Source: Marinobacter fonticola
Lineage (GTDB): Bacteria > Pseudomonadota > Gammaproteobacteria > Pseudomonadales > Oleiphilaceae
Direction of reading: 5' to 3'
DNA: 64,000 bases
Assembly (NCBI RefSeq): GCF_008122265.1
Contig: NZ_CP043042.1
Coordinates: 682,001 to 746,000 of the forward strand
Part shown: positions 18,443 to 27,842 of the stretch, piece by piece
How positions within the stretch are numbered: position 1 is the stretch's first letter
How the letters are laid out: each line of letters begins with the position of its first letter
Program-made: the position numbers and the translations under genes
The notes under the pieces: model-generated
What the model saw: the letters and a program-made list of their open reading frames with translations, nothing else
What the model was told of the DNA's origin: nothing
Databases searched by the model: none

Positions 18443-19830
18443 CGTTGTCGCGCGCAATCCTCGCTTCAGTACTGTGTAGTCCCGGTGCCGTCATGGCTGG
18501 CGGCTTTGCGTTGAACGAGCAGAGTGCAAGCGCCATGGGCACAGCGAATGCCGGTACCGCAGCCAACCCCGAGAACGCCACCACGGTTTATTTTAATCCG
18601 GCGGGCATGAGCCAGCTTTCGGGCACGAATATCTCTTTCGGCGCCGCTGTACTGGATATCGACGCCGAAGCAAAAGAAGGTACGGCTACAGCCCGCAACG
18701 CCATTAATCAGCCGGTATCAGGCTCGAACGGCGGTGATATTGCCGATCCGGCGGTGCTGCCGAACTTCTTTATGACGCACGAAATCAACGACACCGTTGA
18801 CGTCGGCTTCGGCATCCATGCGCCATACGGGCTCTCAGCGGATTACGAAGATGATTTCGTGGGCCGTTTCTTTGCCGATAAGACGGAGTTGACCGCTATC
18901 GCTTTTAGCCCTTCCATTGCCCTGAACAACGGCGAGGGGTTCTCTTTGGGTTTCGGCGTGAACGTACTCTACGCGGAAGGCCGTTTGACCAAGTTCCAGG
19001 ATTACAGTGGCAATGAGGCGCAGTTGCGCCAGCTGGGCTATGCCGGACCCGCCTTGGAGCAAGGCTATTTCGATACCGAAGGCGACGACGTCGGCGTCAC
19101 CTTTAGCTTCGGGTTGCTTTATGAACTGTCTGATCGCACCCAGATTGGCCTGTCCGGCCAGACCGGTACCGAGCTTGAGCTGGAAGGCGATTCAACGCTG
19201 ACCAACGTGCCAAGTCCGTCGATCGGACCCGGTGGCGTCAATGTCAATATCGTTAATTTGCAGGAAGATGCGGTGGTGCCACTGGAAATCCCCGAGAGCC
19301 TGACCTTCGGCGTTCGCCATCGGTTGACCGACAGCGTGACTCTGCTGGCTGGCGCGACCTGGGCCAAATGGAGCCGTTTCGAAGCACTTGATATAGAAAG
19401 CGACCAGGGCGGTGGGCCGATCTCCGATATCGCTGAAGACAAGTACGGGCAGGAAAACATTATCGGCCACGTCTCCGAGAACTGGAAGGACACCTGGCAG
19501 GTGAACGTTGGCGCTATCTGGCAAGCCACCCCGGAGTGGGCCTTCAAAGCGGGCTACGCTTACGATGAGTCGCCCGTAAACGAGAACTTCCGCACCGCGC
19601 GTATTCCATCCGATGACCGTCAGTGGCTAACGCTAGGCACCCAATACGCCCACGCGCCGTCCGGCTGGACGGTGGACGTTGCGGGCGGTGTGCTGCTGTT
19701 TGACGATGTAGATGTCAACGAGCGGGAATACACTGTCGATGACGAGCCTGCCGAAGGCGCAGCCAGCTACTCGGCCACGTACGAGCTGAGTGCGTGGGGC
19801 GCCGCCGTGCAGGTCAGCAAGGCATTCTAA
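18427..19830 (+). CDS. FadL/TodX family outer-membrane transporter (OmpP1)
   Basis: Outer-membrane beta-barrel channel for long-chain fatty acids or other hydrophobic compounds; 467 residues. A signal peptide ends near AVMA, and the mature protein begins GGFALNEQSASAMGTANAGTA, the N-terminal hatch signature. The NPA element is in TVYFNPAGMSQLSG. The C-terminus ends in an aromatic residue (VQVSKAF), as Bam substrates do. GGAG lies about 10 nt before the ATG at 18427. The first codons after ATG contain an A-rich GAAACAACAAC (18431-18441) like a Hfq/Crc CA motif, suggesting catabolite control. The substrate cannot be read from sequence. Confidence 0.92.
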   Translation: MRNNNTLSRAILASVLCSPGAVMAGGFALNEQSASAMGTANAGTAANPENATTVYFNPAGMSQLSGTNISFGAAVLDIDAEAKEGTATARNAINQPVSGSNGGDIADPAVLPNFFMTHEINDTVDVGFGIHAPYGLSADYEDDFVGRFFADKTELTAIAFSPSIALNNGEGFSLGFGVNVLYAEGRLTKFQDYSGNEAQLRQLGYAGPALEQGYFDTEGDDVGVTFSFGLLYELSDRTQIGLSGQTGTELELEGDSTLTNVPSPSIGPGGVNVNIVNLQEDAVVPLEIPESLTFGVRHRLTDSVTLLAGATWAKWSRFEALDIESDQGGGPISDIAEDKYGQENIIGHVSENWKDTWQVNVGAIWQATPEWAFKAGYAYDESPVNENFRTARIPSDDRQWLTLGTQYAHAPSGWTVDVAGGVLLFDDVDVNEREYTVDDEPAEGAASYSATYELSAWGAAVQVSKAF

Positions 19831-19854
19831 CGATCTAGCGTCGCTGAATTTCTA

Positions 19855-19884
19855 CGACAGGCAGGCCTCCGGGCCTGCCTGTCG
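19855..19884 (+). terminator. Terminator of the FadL-like gene
   Basis: A perfect 12-bp stem (CGACAGGCAGGC with its complement) and 6-nt loop, 24 nt after the stop, followed by CGTTTA. Strong stem, weak T-tract. Confidence 0.75.
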
Positions 19885-20188
19885 CGTTTAAGGCGCTTAA
19901 AAATCCCTATTGGACTTCATCGGGGTATCACTCAGTGAACCGGCAAGACCATTTTGCGCCCGCGATAAGTAATAACCCGAGTTTTACCGCCATGGGCGGA
20001 AGCGGGTGTTCTCGCTGGTTTTCCGGGGGGGTGTAGGCACCGTTTTGGCGCAGCGCCTCGAAGCTCTGCAGTGACGTGCCGGCCTGATTGCTGCATTTTG
20101 CATTGACCGTTCGATGGTCAGAACCTAAAGTGCGCTCGTATTAAGATGACAGTTTTGTCATCGGGGGCTAAAAGTCCCCGTATAACCT
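19885..20188 (+). other. Gene-free leader region before the cobalamin riboswitch
   Basis: No coding sequence is seen. Two hairpins precede the aptamer: GATGACA/TGTCATC (20145-20162) and CGGGG/CCCCG (20162-20180). They may be part of an extended riboswitch leader. Confidence 0.5.
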
Positions 20189-20366
20189 GCAAGCGGTGCT
20201 CGCCCAGGCGAGTGAAACGGGAAACTGGTGCAAACCCAGTGCTGCCCCCGCAACGGTAAACAATGAACGGCAGTCAGCTTTGGCCACTGGGTATTTGCCT
20301 GGGAAGGCGCTGACGCCGGCATCTCTCTCGACGATGCCATTGTGAGCCCGGAGACCGGCCGCTTGC
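20189..20366 (+). ncRNA. Cobalamin (B12) riboswitch upstream of btuB
   Basis: The P1 stem closes the element: GCAAGCGG 20189-20196 with CCGCTTGC 20359-20366. Inside are the conserved blocks AAGCGGTGCT, GTGAAACGGGAA, CCAGTGCTGCCCCCGCAAC followed by GGT, GGGAAGGCG, and the closing GAGCCCGGAGACCGGCC, which is the B12-box class. About 185 nt separate it from the btuB start with no clear intrinsic terminator. CGGTG/CACCG around GGAGGG at 20440-20470 could take part in translational control. Confidence 0.95.
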
Positions 20367-20551
20367 GACGCGTTTCATGCCCCGAGTTTTGTGCACAGAC
20401 CAAGTGTCGTGCACCGAGAGGTATAGAGGCGTTGAAACGACATGCGGTGTAGCGGAGGGCTTCACCGGTGGCTTTCCTGCCGTGACACGCATCAGCTGCC
20501 GCACGTTCCTCTTCTCGCCGGGTTATTCGACTTCCGTTAAAGGGCGTACCC

Positions 20552-22345
20552 GTGAGAGTTTCCTCCAAATTTGCCTTCAGCTTGTTGGCGAGCTCAGTCT
20601 GTGCAGGGTTGCATGCCGAAACCTTGAATCCGTTGGTTGTGACGGCGACTCGCACGGTGCAGACCGTGGACGAGGCAAACGCCTCGGTGACCGTCATCAG
20701 TCGGGAGGACATTGACCGAAGTTCCGCAACAACCATCGAACAGATCATTCGCACGGTGCCAGGTGTGTCGGTAACGAGTACGGGTGGGCCGGGTAAACAG
20801 TCCAGCGTATTCATTCGCGGCGCCAATTCCGATCACGTGCTGGTGCTGGTCGATGGCGTCAAGATCGGTGGGGCGACGGCCGGCACCGCTCAACTGGAAA
20901 ATATCCCGTTGGCACTGGTGGACCATATCGAAGTCGTTAAGGGTCCGCGCTCGAGTCTATATGGCTCTGAGGCCATTGGCGGGGTTATCCAGATATTCAC
21001 GCGCCGTGGCACGGTGGAACCCGAGGTCATTTCCGAGGTCAGCGCAGGGAATAACGGAACGTCACGGCTCACTCAACATTTTGCGGGGGGCTCCGGTGAC
21101 ACGCGTTATAGTCTGTCGGCTTCGTTGTACGATACCGAGGGTGTGGATGCTCAGCCGGACGGTGTGCAAAATGATGCCGATGGTTTTGAGAGCAAATCGG
21201 TCGCGACCAGCCTGGATCGGCATGTCACCGATAACCTATTGCTGGGCCTGAACTTCATGCATGCGCAGGGAGAGAACGACTACGATGGTTCGCCGTCTTT
21301 TGGAGACCGGTATTGGAACAGGTTCGTTCAGCAGTCCGGCCGCGTGTTCGCTGACTATGCCGCGTCAGATCGGGTGACAGTGCGGGCGCAGCTCGGATTC
21401 GGCCGCGAAACCAATGACAATTTCGTCGATACGGCCGATTTCTTCGACTATGAGACCCGTCGCCTCCAGTATCTACTGCAAAGCGATGTCAGTTTGACTG
21501 ATCATCAGTTGCTCACTATCGGGCTGGAGCGTGTCGACGAGGAAGTCGACGCCTCGACCCAATACACGGAAGAGGAGCGCTACAACAACGCTGTGTTTGT
21601 GCAATGGCAGACCGTTGACCAGCCCTTGCATGTGACCGCATCCCTTCGGCAAGACGATAATGAAGCGTACGGCGAGGAAACGACTGGGATCATTTCGGCC
21701 GGCTATCATTTGGCTGACTTCTTCCGCCCCTATCTCAGCTACGGCACTGGATTTAAAGCACCGACATTCAACGATCTATATTCCCCATTTGGCGCCAATC
21801 CGGATCTCGAGGCCGAAACTTCGGATACTTTCGAGGTTGGGCTAAAAGGAAGCGTTGGACGCGTATCTTATGAATTGGCGGTCTACAAGACCAAGTTTGA
21901 TGAGCTGGTCGTCCTTAGTCCGCCGCCACTTTTCATTCCGTACAACGTTGATCGCGCGACGGCCAAGGGTGCCGAGCTGAGCGCTGCTTATAAAGCTGAT
22001 GGCTGGTCGCTTGAGGCTGGCGTAGGTTACACGCGTGCGACGAATGACGAGACTAACGCCCAGCTCGAACGACGCCCGAAGTGGGATGGCCGTTTGGCGG
22101 GAACAAAAGTGCTTGAGAAAGTGGAGTTGAACGTGGAGCTGCTCGGACGCACTGACGCTGTCGACACCGGCGATGCCCGCATACCCGGCTACGTTATTGC
22201 TAACGCCGGGGCCGCGTATAGGGCCACGGAATCGCTGAACGTGGCGCTGGAGGTGACCAACCTGTTCGATCAGACAGCCATTACCGCTACCGGATACGCC
22301 GGCCAGGTTCGCCAGGTTCTGGCTACACTGCGTTATACCTACTGA
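20552..22345 (+). CDS. btuB: TonB-dependent vitamin B12 receptor
   Basis: Outer-membrane TonB-dependent transporter of 597 residues. A signal peptide ends near GLHA; the mature start ETLNPLVVTATRT holds the TonB box. The plug domain runs to about residue 140 (QTVDEANASVTVI..., GVIQIFTRRG) and the barrel ends in the aromatic motif LATLRYTY. The start is GTG 20552, opening MRVSSKFAFSLLAS. The cobalamin riboswitch directly upstream identifies the substrate as B12 or another corrinoid. No other cobalamin genes are next to it. Confidence 0.94.
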   Translation: MRVSSKFAFSLLASSVCAGLHAETLNPLVVTATRTVQTVDEANASVTVISREDIDRSSATTIEQIIRTVPGVSVTSTGGPGKQSSVFIRGANSDHVLVLVDGVKIGGATAGTAQLENIPLALVDHIEVVKGPRSSLYGSEAIGGVIQIFTRRGTVEPEVISEVSAGNNGTSRLTQHFAGGSGDTRYSLSASLYDTEGVDAQPDGVQNDADGFESKSVATSLDRHVTDNLLLGLNFMHAQGENDYDGSPSFGDRYWNRFVQQSGRVFADYAASDRVTVRAQLGFGRETNDNFVDTADFFDYETRRLQYLLQSDVSLTDHQLLTIGLERVDEEVDASTQYTEEERYNNAVFVQWQTVDQPLHVTASLRQDDNEAYGEETTGIISAGYHLADFFRPYLSYGTGFKAPTFNDLYSPFGANPDLEAETSDTFEVGLKGSVGRVSYELAVYKTKFDELVVLSPPPLFIPYNVDRATAKGAELSAAYKADGWSLEAGVGYTRATNDETNAQLERRPKWDGRLAGTKVLEKVELNVELLGRTDAVDTGDARIPGYVIANAGAAYRATESLNVALEVTNLFDQTAITATGYAGQVRQVLATLRYTY

Positions 22346-22360
22346 TGTGCGGGAAGTCCG

Positions 22361-22424
22361 GTAGGTTGGGCTGGCAAGCCCAACAAGATTTGTCGGGTTT
22401 GTTGGGCTTTCCAGCCCAACCTAC
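22361..22424 (+). repeat. REP-like long hairpin between btuB and polA
   Basis: A 14-bp outer arm (GTAGGTTGGGCTGG 22361-22374 with 22411-22424) and an 11-bp inner arm (AAGCCCAACAA 22376-22386 with 22399-22409) around a short loop. It lies between convergent genes and may end both transcripts. The CCCAACCTAC core resembles dispersed repeats common in gammaproteobacteria; this is the only copy I see here. Confidence 0.7.
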
Positions 22425-22459
22425 AGTCAAGTGAGTTGCGATAGTTAATCGCGAGCTGC

Positions 22460-25180
22460 TCAGTGAGCCTCGTCCCAGTTGTCCCCCACACCGGCCTCAA
22501 CCAGCAGCGGCACGTCCAGCTCCGCAGCCCTGGACATACGCTCGGTCAGTCCCTTCATGACCTTGTCCAGCGCGGATTCCTTCACCTCCAGGATCAGTTC
22601 GTCGTGAACCTGCATCACCATGCGAGCCTCGTCTGCGTGGCTGTTCAGCAGCCAATCCTCTACCGTGACCATGGCGCGTTTGATGATGTCGGCAGCGGTC
22701 CCTTGCATGGGCGCATTGATCGCAGTGCGTTCGGCGGCCTGCTGCATCTGCTTGTTCCGGGCGTTGATCTCCGGCAAGTAGAGGCGGCGTCCGAAAAGCG
22801 TTTCCACATAGCCTTGGTCGTGGGCCAGCTTGCGAATGTTGTCCATGTACTCGGCCACGCCGGGGTAGCGGTGGAAATAAAGATCGATATATTCCTGGGC
22901 CACCTTGCGCTCCACGCCAAGCTGACGTGACAGGCCGAACGCCGACATACCGTAGATCAGGCCGAAGTTAATCGCCTTAGCGCTGCGGCGCTGTTCGCCG
23001 GTCACGCCGTCTACCGACGTGCCGAACACTTCGGCGGCAGTGGCGCGATGGATGTCTTTACCTTCGGCAAAGGCATTGAGTAGGCTCTTGTCGCCGGAAA
23101 GATGCGCCATGATGCGCAGCTCGATCTGCGAATAGTCCGCGGCCACCAGCTTGTAGCCGTCGGGAGCCACGAAAGCCTGGCGGATACGCCGGCCTTCTTC
23201 CGTGCGGATCGGAATATTCTGCAGATTGGGTTCCGATGACGACAGGCGTCCAGTCGCCGCCACGGCCTGATGGTAAGAGGTATGCACGCGCCCGGTGCGG
23301 GGGCTAACCACCTCCGGCAAGCGGTCGGTGTAGGTGGATTTGAGCTTGCTCAGGCTGCGATGCTCCAGGATCAGATGCGGCAGCTTGTAGTCGTGGGCCA
23401 GCTCCTGCAGCACCGGCTCGGCGGTCGAGGGCGCGCCCTTCGGCGTTTTCTTGATCACCGGCAGGCCCAGCTTTTCGTAGAAAATGGCCTGGAGCTGCTT
23501 GGGGGAGCCAAGGTTGAATGTTTCGCCGGCTTCTTCATGAGCCGCCTGTTCCAGCTCCGCCATACGCGTGGCCAGCTGCTGGCTGTGGCTTCGCAGGGTG
23601 GCCGTGTCGAGCATGACGCCGCGCTGCTCCATGTGGGAAAGCACCGGCACCAGGGGTAGATCAATGTTTCTATAAACCGACTCGAGCTTGGGCTCCGCCG
23701 CCAGTTTTGGGCGCAGCGTTTGGTGCAGGCGCAGGGTGATGTCGGCGTCTTCGGCCGCATAAGGGCCGGCCTGCTCAAGCGAGATCTGGTTGAAGGTGAG
23801 CTGCTTGACGCCTTTGCCGGCAATGGATTCGAAGGAGATCGTGGCCTCGCCCAGATACTTCAGTGCCAAGCTATCCATGTCATGGCGGGAGGCTGTGGAA
23901 TTAAGCACGTAGGACGCCAGCATGGTGTCCTCGGCGATTCCTTCCAAAGAGATGCCGTGGTTGGCCAGCACGTTTTTGTCGTACTTGAGATTCTGGCCCA
24001 CCTTCTTGCGCCGCGGGTCCTCCAGCAACGGTTTGAGCTGACCCAGTACATAGTCGCCTTCGAGTTGATCCGGGGCGCCCATATAGTCGTGGCCGAAGGG
24101 CACATAGGCCGCCTCGCCCGGCTCGATGGCAAAGGAAACCCCGACCACTTCGGCGATGGAATAGTTGAGGCTGGTGGTTTCGGTGTCGAAGGCGAAAAGG
24201 TCGGCCTTCGCCAATCGTTCGACCCAGCTATCGAATGCCGCTTTATCGGTGATGGTGGCGTAATGTTTTTCGGGCGCTTCCGGCGCCGCCTCATCGCTGG
24301 AGACGTCCGGAACGTCCGCCTGGCGACTGAGTTCGTCCACCCAGGTTCTGAATTCCAGTTCTTTGAACAGAGCCAGCAGCTTTTCTTTGTCGGGTTCCTC
24401 CGGGTTGACGTCGGTAATGCCGAACGCCAACTCCACATCTGTTTTGATGGTAGCGAGTTCCTGGCTCAGGGGGAGGATCTCTGCCGCAGCGCGGAGGTTG
24501 TCGCCAATCTTGCCCTTAATCTCGTCAGCGTGCTCAAGCAGGTTGCCCAGGTTGTTGTAGGATTGCAGCCACTTTACCGCCGTTTTCGGGCCGCACTTTT
24601 CCACGCCGGGAATGTTGTCCACCTTGTCGCCGACGAGGGCGAGGTAATCAATGATCTGCTCGGGAGCGATGCCGAATTTTTCCTGCACGCCCTCCCGGTC
24701 CATAGCGGTTTCGGTCATGGTGTTGATCAGGGTGACGTGATTGCTGACCAGTTGCGCCATATCCTTGTCGCCGGTGGAAATCACCACATCCACCCCCTTG
24801 GCGGTCGCCTCGTAGGCGAGGGTGCCGATCACATCGTCGGCCTCCACGTTGGGTACGATCAATAGCGGCAGGCCCATGGCGCTAATAATCTCGTGGATCG
24901 GGGCGATTTGGGTGGCCAAGTCCTCGGGCATGGGTGGACGATGGGCCTTGTACTCTTCATAGAGATCGTGGCGGAACGTTTTGCCCTTGGCATCGAAAAC
25001 AACAACCACTTTGGAGCCCGGGTAGTCCTTGTCTATACGGCGAATCATGCTGATCACGCCCTTGATTGCACCGGTTTGCTGTCCCTTGCTGGTCGTCAAA
25101 TCAGGGAGGGCGTGAAAGGCGCGAAACAGGTAGGACGACCCATCGACAAGAACAACCGGTGGCGTCTGTTGCTGGCTCAT
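22460..25180 (-). CDS. polA: DNA polymerase I
   Basis: 906 residues with all three domains. The N-terminal 5'-3' exonuclease/FEN domain starts VVLVDGSSYLFRAFHAL and includes EADDVIGTLA. The 3'-5' proofreading domain retains its acidic pair in FAFDTETTSL, so it should be active. The polymerase domain has motif A in VAADYSQIELRIMAHL, motif B in RRSAKAINFGLIYGMSAFG and motif C in MVMQVHDELILEV. It performs Okazaki-fragment maturation and repair synthesis. It is divergent from the DUF2782 gene, as in pseudomonads. Confidence 0.98.
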   Translation of the reverse strand: MSQQQTPPVVLVDGSSYLFRAFHALPDLTTSKGQQTGAIKGVISMIRRIDKDYPGSKVVVVFDAKGKTFRHDLYEEYKAHRPPMPEDLATQIAPIHEIISAMGLPLLIVPNVEADDVIGTLAYEATAKGVDVVISTGDKDMAQLVSNHVTLINTMTETAMDREGVQEKFGIAPEQIIDYLALVGDKVDNIPGVEKCGPKTAVKWLQSYNNLGNLLEHADEIKGKIGDNLRAAAEILPLSQELATIKTDVELAFGITDVNPEEPDKEKLLALFKELEFRTWVDELSRQADVPDVSSDEAAPEAPEKHYATITDKAAFDSWVERLAKADLFAFDTETTSLNYSIAEVVGVSFAIEPGEAAYVPFGHDYMGAPDQLEGDYVLGQLKPLLEDPRRKKVGQNLKYDKNVLANHGISLEGIAEDTMLASYVLNSTASRHDMDSLALKYLGEATISFESIAGKGVKQLTFNQISLEQAGPYAAEDADITLRLHQTLRPKLAAEPKLESVYRNIDLPLVPVLSHMEQRGVMLDTATLRSHSQQLATRMAELEQAAHEEAGETFNLGSPKQLQAIFYEKLGLPVIKKTPKGAPSTAEPVLQELAHDYKLPHLILEHRSLSKLKSTYTDRLPEVVSPRTGRVHTSYHQAVAATGRLSSSEPNLQNIPIRTEEGRRIRQAFVAPDGYKLVAADYSQIELRIMAHLSGDKSLLNAFAEGKDIHRATAAEVFGTSVDGVTGEQRRSAKAINFGLIYGMSAFGLSRQLGVERKVAQEYIDLYFHRYPGVAEYMDNIRKLAHDQGYVETLFGRRLYLPEINARNKQMQQAAERTAINAPMQGTAADIIKRAMVTVEDWLLNSHADEARMVMQVHDELILEVKESALDKVMKGLTERMSRAAELDVPLLVEAGVGDNWDEAH

Positions 25181-25280
25181 AGCTGCGGTTTCCGGAATCA
25201 GGTTGTGAAGAGGGCGGTGTTGTGCAAATCTCAGGGAAGCTCCCTAAAAACACCATCGATTTCAGGATGCCAAGGTTAAC

Positions 25281-25610
25281 ATGAAACGAACCCTCTCCCT
25301 GCTGACCGCCGTCGCTGCCGGCATTTTTTCCGTCGCTTTTCTTCAGGTATCGCAGGCGCAAGAATCAGCGGCGGACAACGAACCGGTGCGGGCTTCGGAG
25401 TACCAGCCGCCATCGGATGAGCCTCAGGTTGTCATTCGACCGGGCGAAGACGCTACTTATTATGAGTACCGTGTGAACGGCGAATTGAGGGAAATCAGGG
25501 TCGATCCCAAAGTCGGGCCGGTCTATTACCTGATTCCGGTTGATGGCGGATTCATTCGCCAGGATGGCTCGCAGCTGGTGGTGCCGAAATGGGTTCTTTT
25601 CGAGTGGTGA
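25281..25610 (+). CDS. DUF2782 secreted protein
   Basis: 109 residues. A Sec signal peptide (MKRTLSLLTAVAAGIFSVAF, cut after SQAQ or QA) is followed by a short domain with PQVVIRPGEDATYYEYRVNGELREI and the ending PKWVLFEW, all DUF2782 features. It is divergent from polA, a pairing conserved in Pseudomonas. Function unknown; periplasmic. Confidence 0.9.
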   Translation: MKRTLSLLTAVAAGIFSVAFLQVSQAQESAADNEPVRASEYQPPSDEPQVVIRPGEDATYYEYRVNGELREIRVDPKVGPVYYLIPVDGGFIRQDGSQLVVPKWVLFEW

Positions 25611-25686
25611 TGACAGCCGCTTGGGAGAAGGCGGCATGGGGAGCAGGTATCAACTGCTCCCACATAACGAACCGGGGGTTGTCGTT

Positions 25687-26196
25687 TCAAATGATGTTGA
25701 CCGCTACCAGCTCCGAGCGTTGGCTTTCCAGGCCCTCCGTGTCTAAAGTTGATATCGAGAATTCATACACCCCGGGGATGAATTCTTTTAGGGGGTAGTG
25801 AGTCGAGCTGGCGTCGTCTACCTGGATAATACGAAACACATGCTGATGGCGCAGCTTGTAATAAATCTTGTAGCCATGGATCTCGCCTGTATACAGCTTC
25901 GAGCCATCGGCGCGAGTGGCCGGCGCCAACCACTGCAGGCGGGTTGGTGGAGCGTGCCGATAACCAGCCGCTTCGGTATGGCGTGTTTCATTGACTGTTT
26001 CATTGGCCGTTCCATTGGCTGTCTCAGTGGACCATGCCGGATTGTTAAGCGTCTGAGCATCGGTGTTGTGGGCCACATTCACATTGGTGGTGGCGTTGCT
26101 GGAAACGCCGCCACCTTTGCAGCCAGAAAGCGTTAGAGCCGCAATAAAAAGCAAAGCCAGGGCGTCCTGCACGCCCGGCGGTTGGTTGTTAAACAT
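25687..26196 (-). CDS. Lipoprotein with a fibronectin type III-like domain
   Basis: 169 residues from ATG 26196 (AGG 6 nt upstream). A lipobox LSGC ends a hydrophobic signal at about residue 26, so it should be lipid-anchored. Residues 27-80 are a low-complexity Asn/Thr-rich linker (TANGTANETVNETRHTE). Residues 85-165 look like one FN3 fold: PPTRLQWLAP...GYKIYYK...YEFSISTLDTEGLES. A longer start at 26232 is possible but weakens the signal peptide. Function unknown; it could bind carbohydrate or another surface partner. Confidence 0.72.
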   Translation of the reverse strand: MFNNQPPGVQDALALLFIAALTLSGCKGGGVSSNATTNVNVAHNTDAQTLNNPAWSTETANGTANETVNETRHTEAAGYRHAPPTRLQWLAPATRADGSKLYTGEIHGYKIYYKLRHQHVFRIIQVDDASSTHYPLKEFIPGVYEFSISTLDTEGLESQRSELVAVNII

Positions 26197-26607
26197 CACG
26201 CGCCTGCCATTTTTTTGAATAGATCCGCTCAAGCGGACTTTATTTGTTATCGAATATTTGTTCTTAAGAAGTGCTTGGGTATGACCTTTTTTTATCGGAC
26301 CATTAAGTTCGAGACATTAAGTCCGCGTCATTATGCCGACGATTATTATCCCCTCAAGCGACAATGGTTGGGGTTGGCGTGCGAGATATCCTAAGAATCA
26401 GCGAATTGCGATGTTTGTCACATGGTCTGCGCGTAATATAAAAACATAGGTGCTTGCGCTGGCCCGGGTAATGCGTCCCTGTTTTTTGTCCTTAGTATGA
26501 TTATTCTAATTTTTAGACGTAATGTCGGCGGTGTTATCTAAAGGGCGCATAGCGCGCCGAATCATCAGCAGATGCTCAACGAGCCACTGCAAAGGAGAGA
26601 TACCGCC
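26197..26607 (+). other. AT-richer intergenic region before the phasin-like gene
   Basis: No gene is seen. It is visibly more AT-rich than its surroundings and carries a TCCGCT/AGCGGA hairpin at 26224-26237 in the lipoprotein leader. A TAATAT (26434-26439) could be a -10 element for the downstream gene, without a convincing -35. Confidence 0.4.
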
Positions 26608-27075
26608 ATGGGTAAACTAAGAAACTATCAAGAGCAGTTTCAGGATGTCGTTGAAAAGGGCATTAACGCGGCGGAAGAACAGCAGAAGAAGCTGGCCTCC
26701 AAGCCGTTTGAATATGCCGAAAAATTGGAGTCGGAAGCTCGCGAATACAGCGTGAAAGGCTTGCGCAAACGTTACGACGGTTATAGCAAAAGCCTGTTTG
26801 GGCAGCTGCGTAGCTTCAACACGCGAGTAGGCTCTTTGGCTTCTGAGGTTGTAGCTCGGATTGAGAAAGAAACGGTCGAAGGCGCTGACGCCGTAGCGGC
26901 GACCGCCAATGAGGTTTCCGATCAGGCGAAGCCGGTCAAGCGTAGCCAGGCGCCGTCAGGCAAGCGAGCTAATGCTGCGCGTAAAACTACCTCGGCCAGC
27001 AAGACGGCCTCGACTGACTCGGCTAAGACCGCGACTGACTCGACGAACAAGAAGTCCGAGTCTACGTCCGCCTAA
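26608..27075 (+). CDS. Phasin-like helical protein with histone-like tail
   Basis: 155 residues; AAAGGAG lies upstream of ATG 26608. Residues 1-100 are predicted helical and charged (NYQEQFQDVVEKGINAAEEQ..., YDGYSKSLFGQLRSFNTRVG), reminiscent of phasins that coat polyhydroxyalkanoate granules. The C-terminal 50 residues are a Lys/Ala/Ser/Thr-rich tail (KRANAARKTTSASKTASTDS), like PhaF or the AlgP class of DNA-binding tails. The assignment is by composition only. It is monocistronic with its own terminator. Confidence 0.6.
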   Translation: MGKLRNYQEQFQDVVEKGINAAEEQQKKLASKPFEYAEKLESEAREYSVKGLRKRYDGYSKSLFGQLRSFNTRVGSLASEVVARIEKETVEGADAVAATANEVSDQAKPVKRSQAPSGKRANAARKTTSASKTASTDSAKTATDSTNKKSESTSA

Positions 27076-27094
27076 ACTCGGGGTGCTTGGACGA

Positions 27095-27118
27095 GAAAGA
27101 GCCGTGATCGGCTCTTTC
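27095..27118 (+). terminator. Rho-independent terminator of the phasin-like gene
   Basis: A perfect 9-bp stem (GAAAGAGCC with its complement) and 6-nt loop, followed by seven T residues. Confidence 0.92.
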
Positions 27119-27173
27119 TTTTTTTGCGGTTTGCTTTTTTGCGGCTTGTCTTTCTGAGGTTTACAGAGACTCC

Positions 27174-27842
27174 TCAGTTACCGGCGCTGCTTGAAGGTCC
27201 GATACCGCTAGCCGCTTCCAGCAATAAAGTGCGCTTTTCACCGGTGATCGTTTCCAGACGTTCGATCTTTTCCTCGTACGCTTCGCGTATGGCCTGAGTT
27301 TCCATATTCTGAACCGCGATCTCTTTCTCGATCTCCCGGATCTGGGAGCGTAGGCGATCGATGCGTGTCAGCAGATTTTCCGGCACTTCACGGCCGGCCC
27401 GCTCAAGGTCGGCAGCCTTGCTTTGTTGCTCCTCAAGCTGACTCTCGATGACCGAGATATTGCCGCGTTTCAGTTGGACCAGGCTATCCAGTTCCTGCAA
27501 TTTGCGCTGCAAAGCTCGAACGGCATCGTCCGGATGACTGAAGGTGCGCAGTAGGTCAGCGTCGGACTGGCGCCGTTTTTGTGCTTGGGCCATGCGCTGT
27601 TTTTCGGCTTCGCGGGCGGCGAGTTCTTCTTCGGTCGGTGCCGGTTCGACCACATCGACTACCCGGCCTCGCGAATTCAGGATTTCATAGCCGCGGGTCG
27701 AGTTTTCCGACGGAACCGTATTGCTGATCACCAAGCGCCCGTTATCGTCCTTGTATCGGTACATGGTTGAAGCAAGCAGGGGAGGTGCTGCCAGGCAGGC
27801 GCATAGCAGAGCTGCCAGGGCAGGTCGCGGTAAGTGTCTCAT
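27174..27842 (-). CDS. DUF4124 domain protein with coiled coil
   Basis: 222 residues from ATG 27842; a GTG five codons upstream is an alternative start. A Sec signal peptide (MRHLPRPALAALLCACLAAP, cut near LLA) leads into a DUF4124 domain with TMYRYKDDNGRLVISNTVP. From about residue 70 to 205 it is a long charged coiled coil (ALQRKLQELDSLVQLKRGN, IREIEKEIAVQNMETQ). Periplasmic; function unknown. Confidence 0.82.
   Translation of the reverse strand: MRHLPRPALAALLCACLAAPPLLASTMYRYKDDNGRLVISNTVPSENSTRGYEILNSRGRVVDVVEPAPTEEELAAREAEKQRMAQAQKRRQSDADLLRTFSHPDDAVRALQRKLQELDSLVQLKRGNISVIESQLEEQQSKAADLERAGREVPENLLTRIDRLRSQIREIEKEIAVQNMETQAIREAYEEKIERLETITGEKRTLLLEAASGIGPSSSAGN

Noticed and set aside
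23720..24865. 381-codon open frame antisense to polA
   Set aside because: Shadow of the polA exonuclease region; no ribosome site or motifs.
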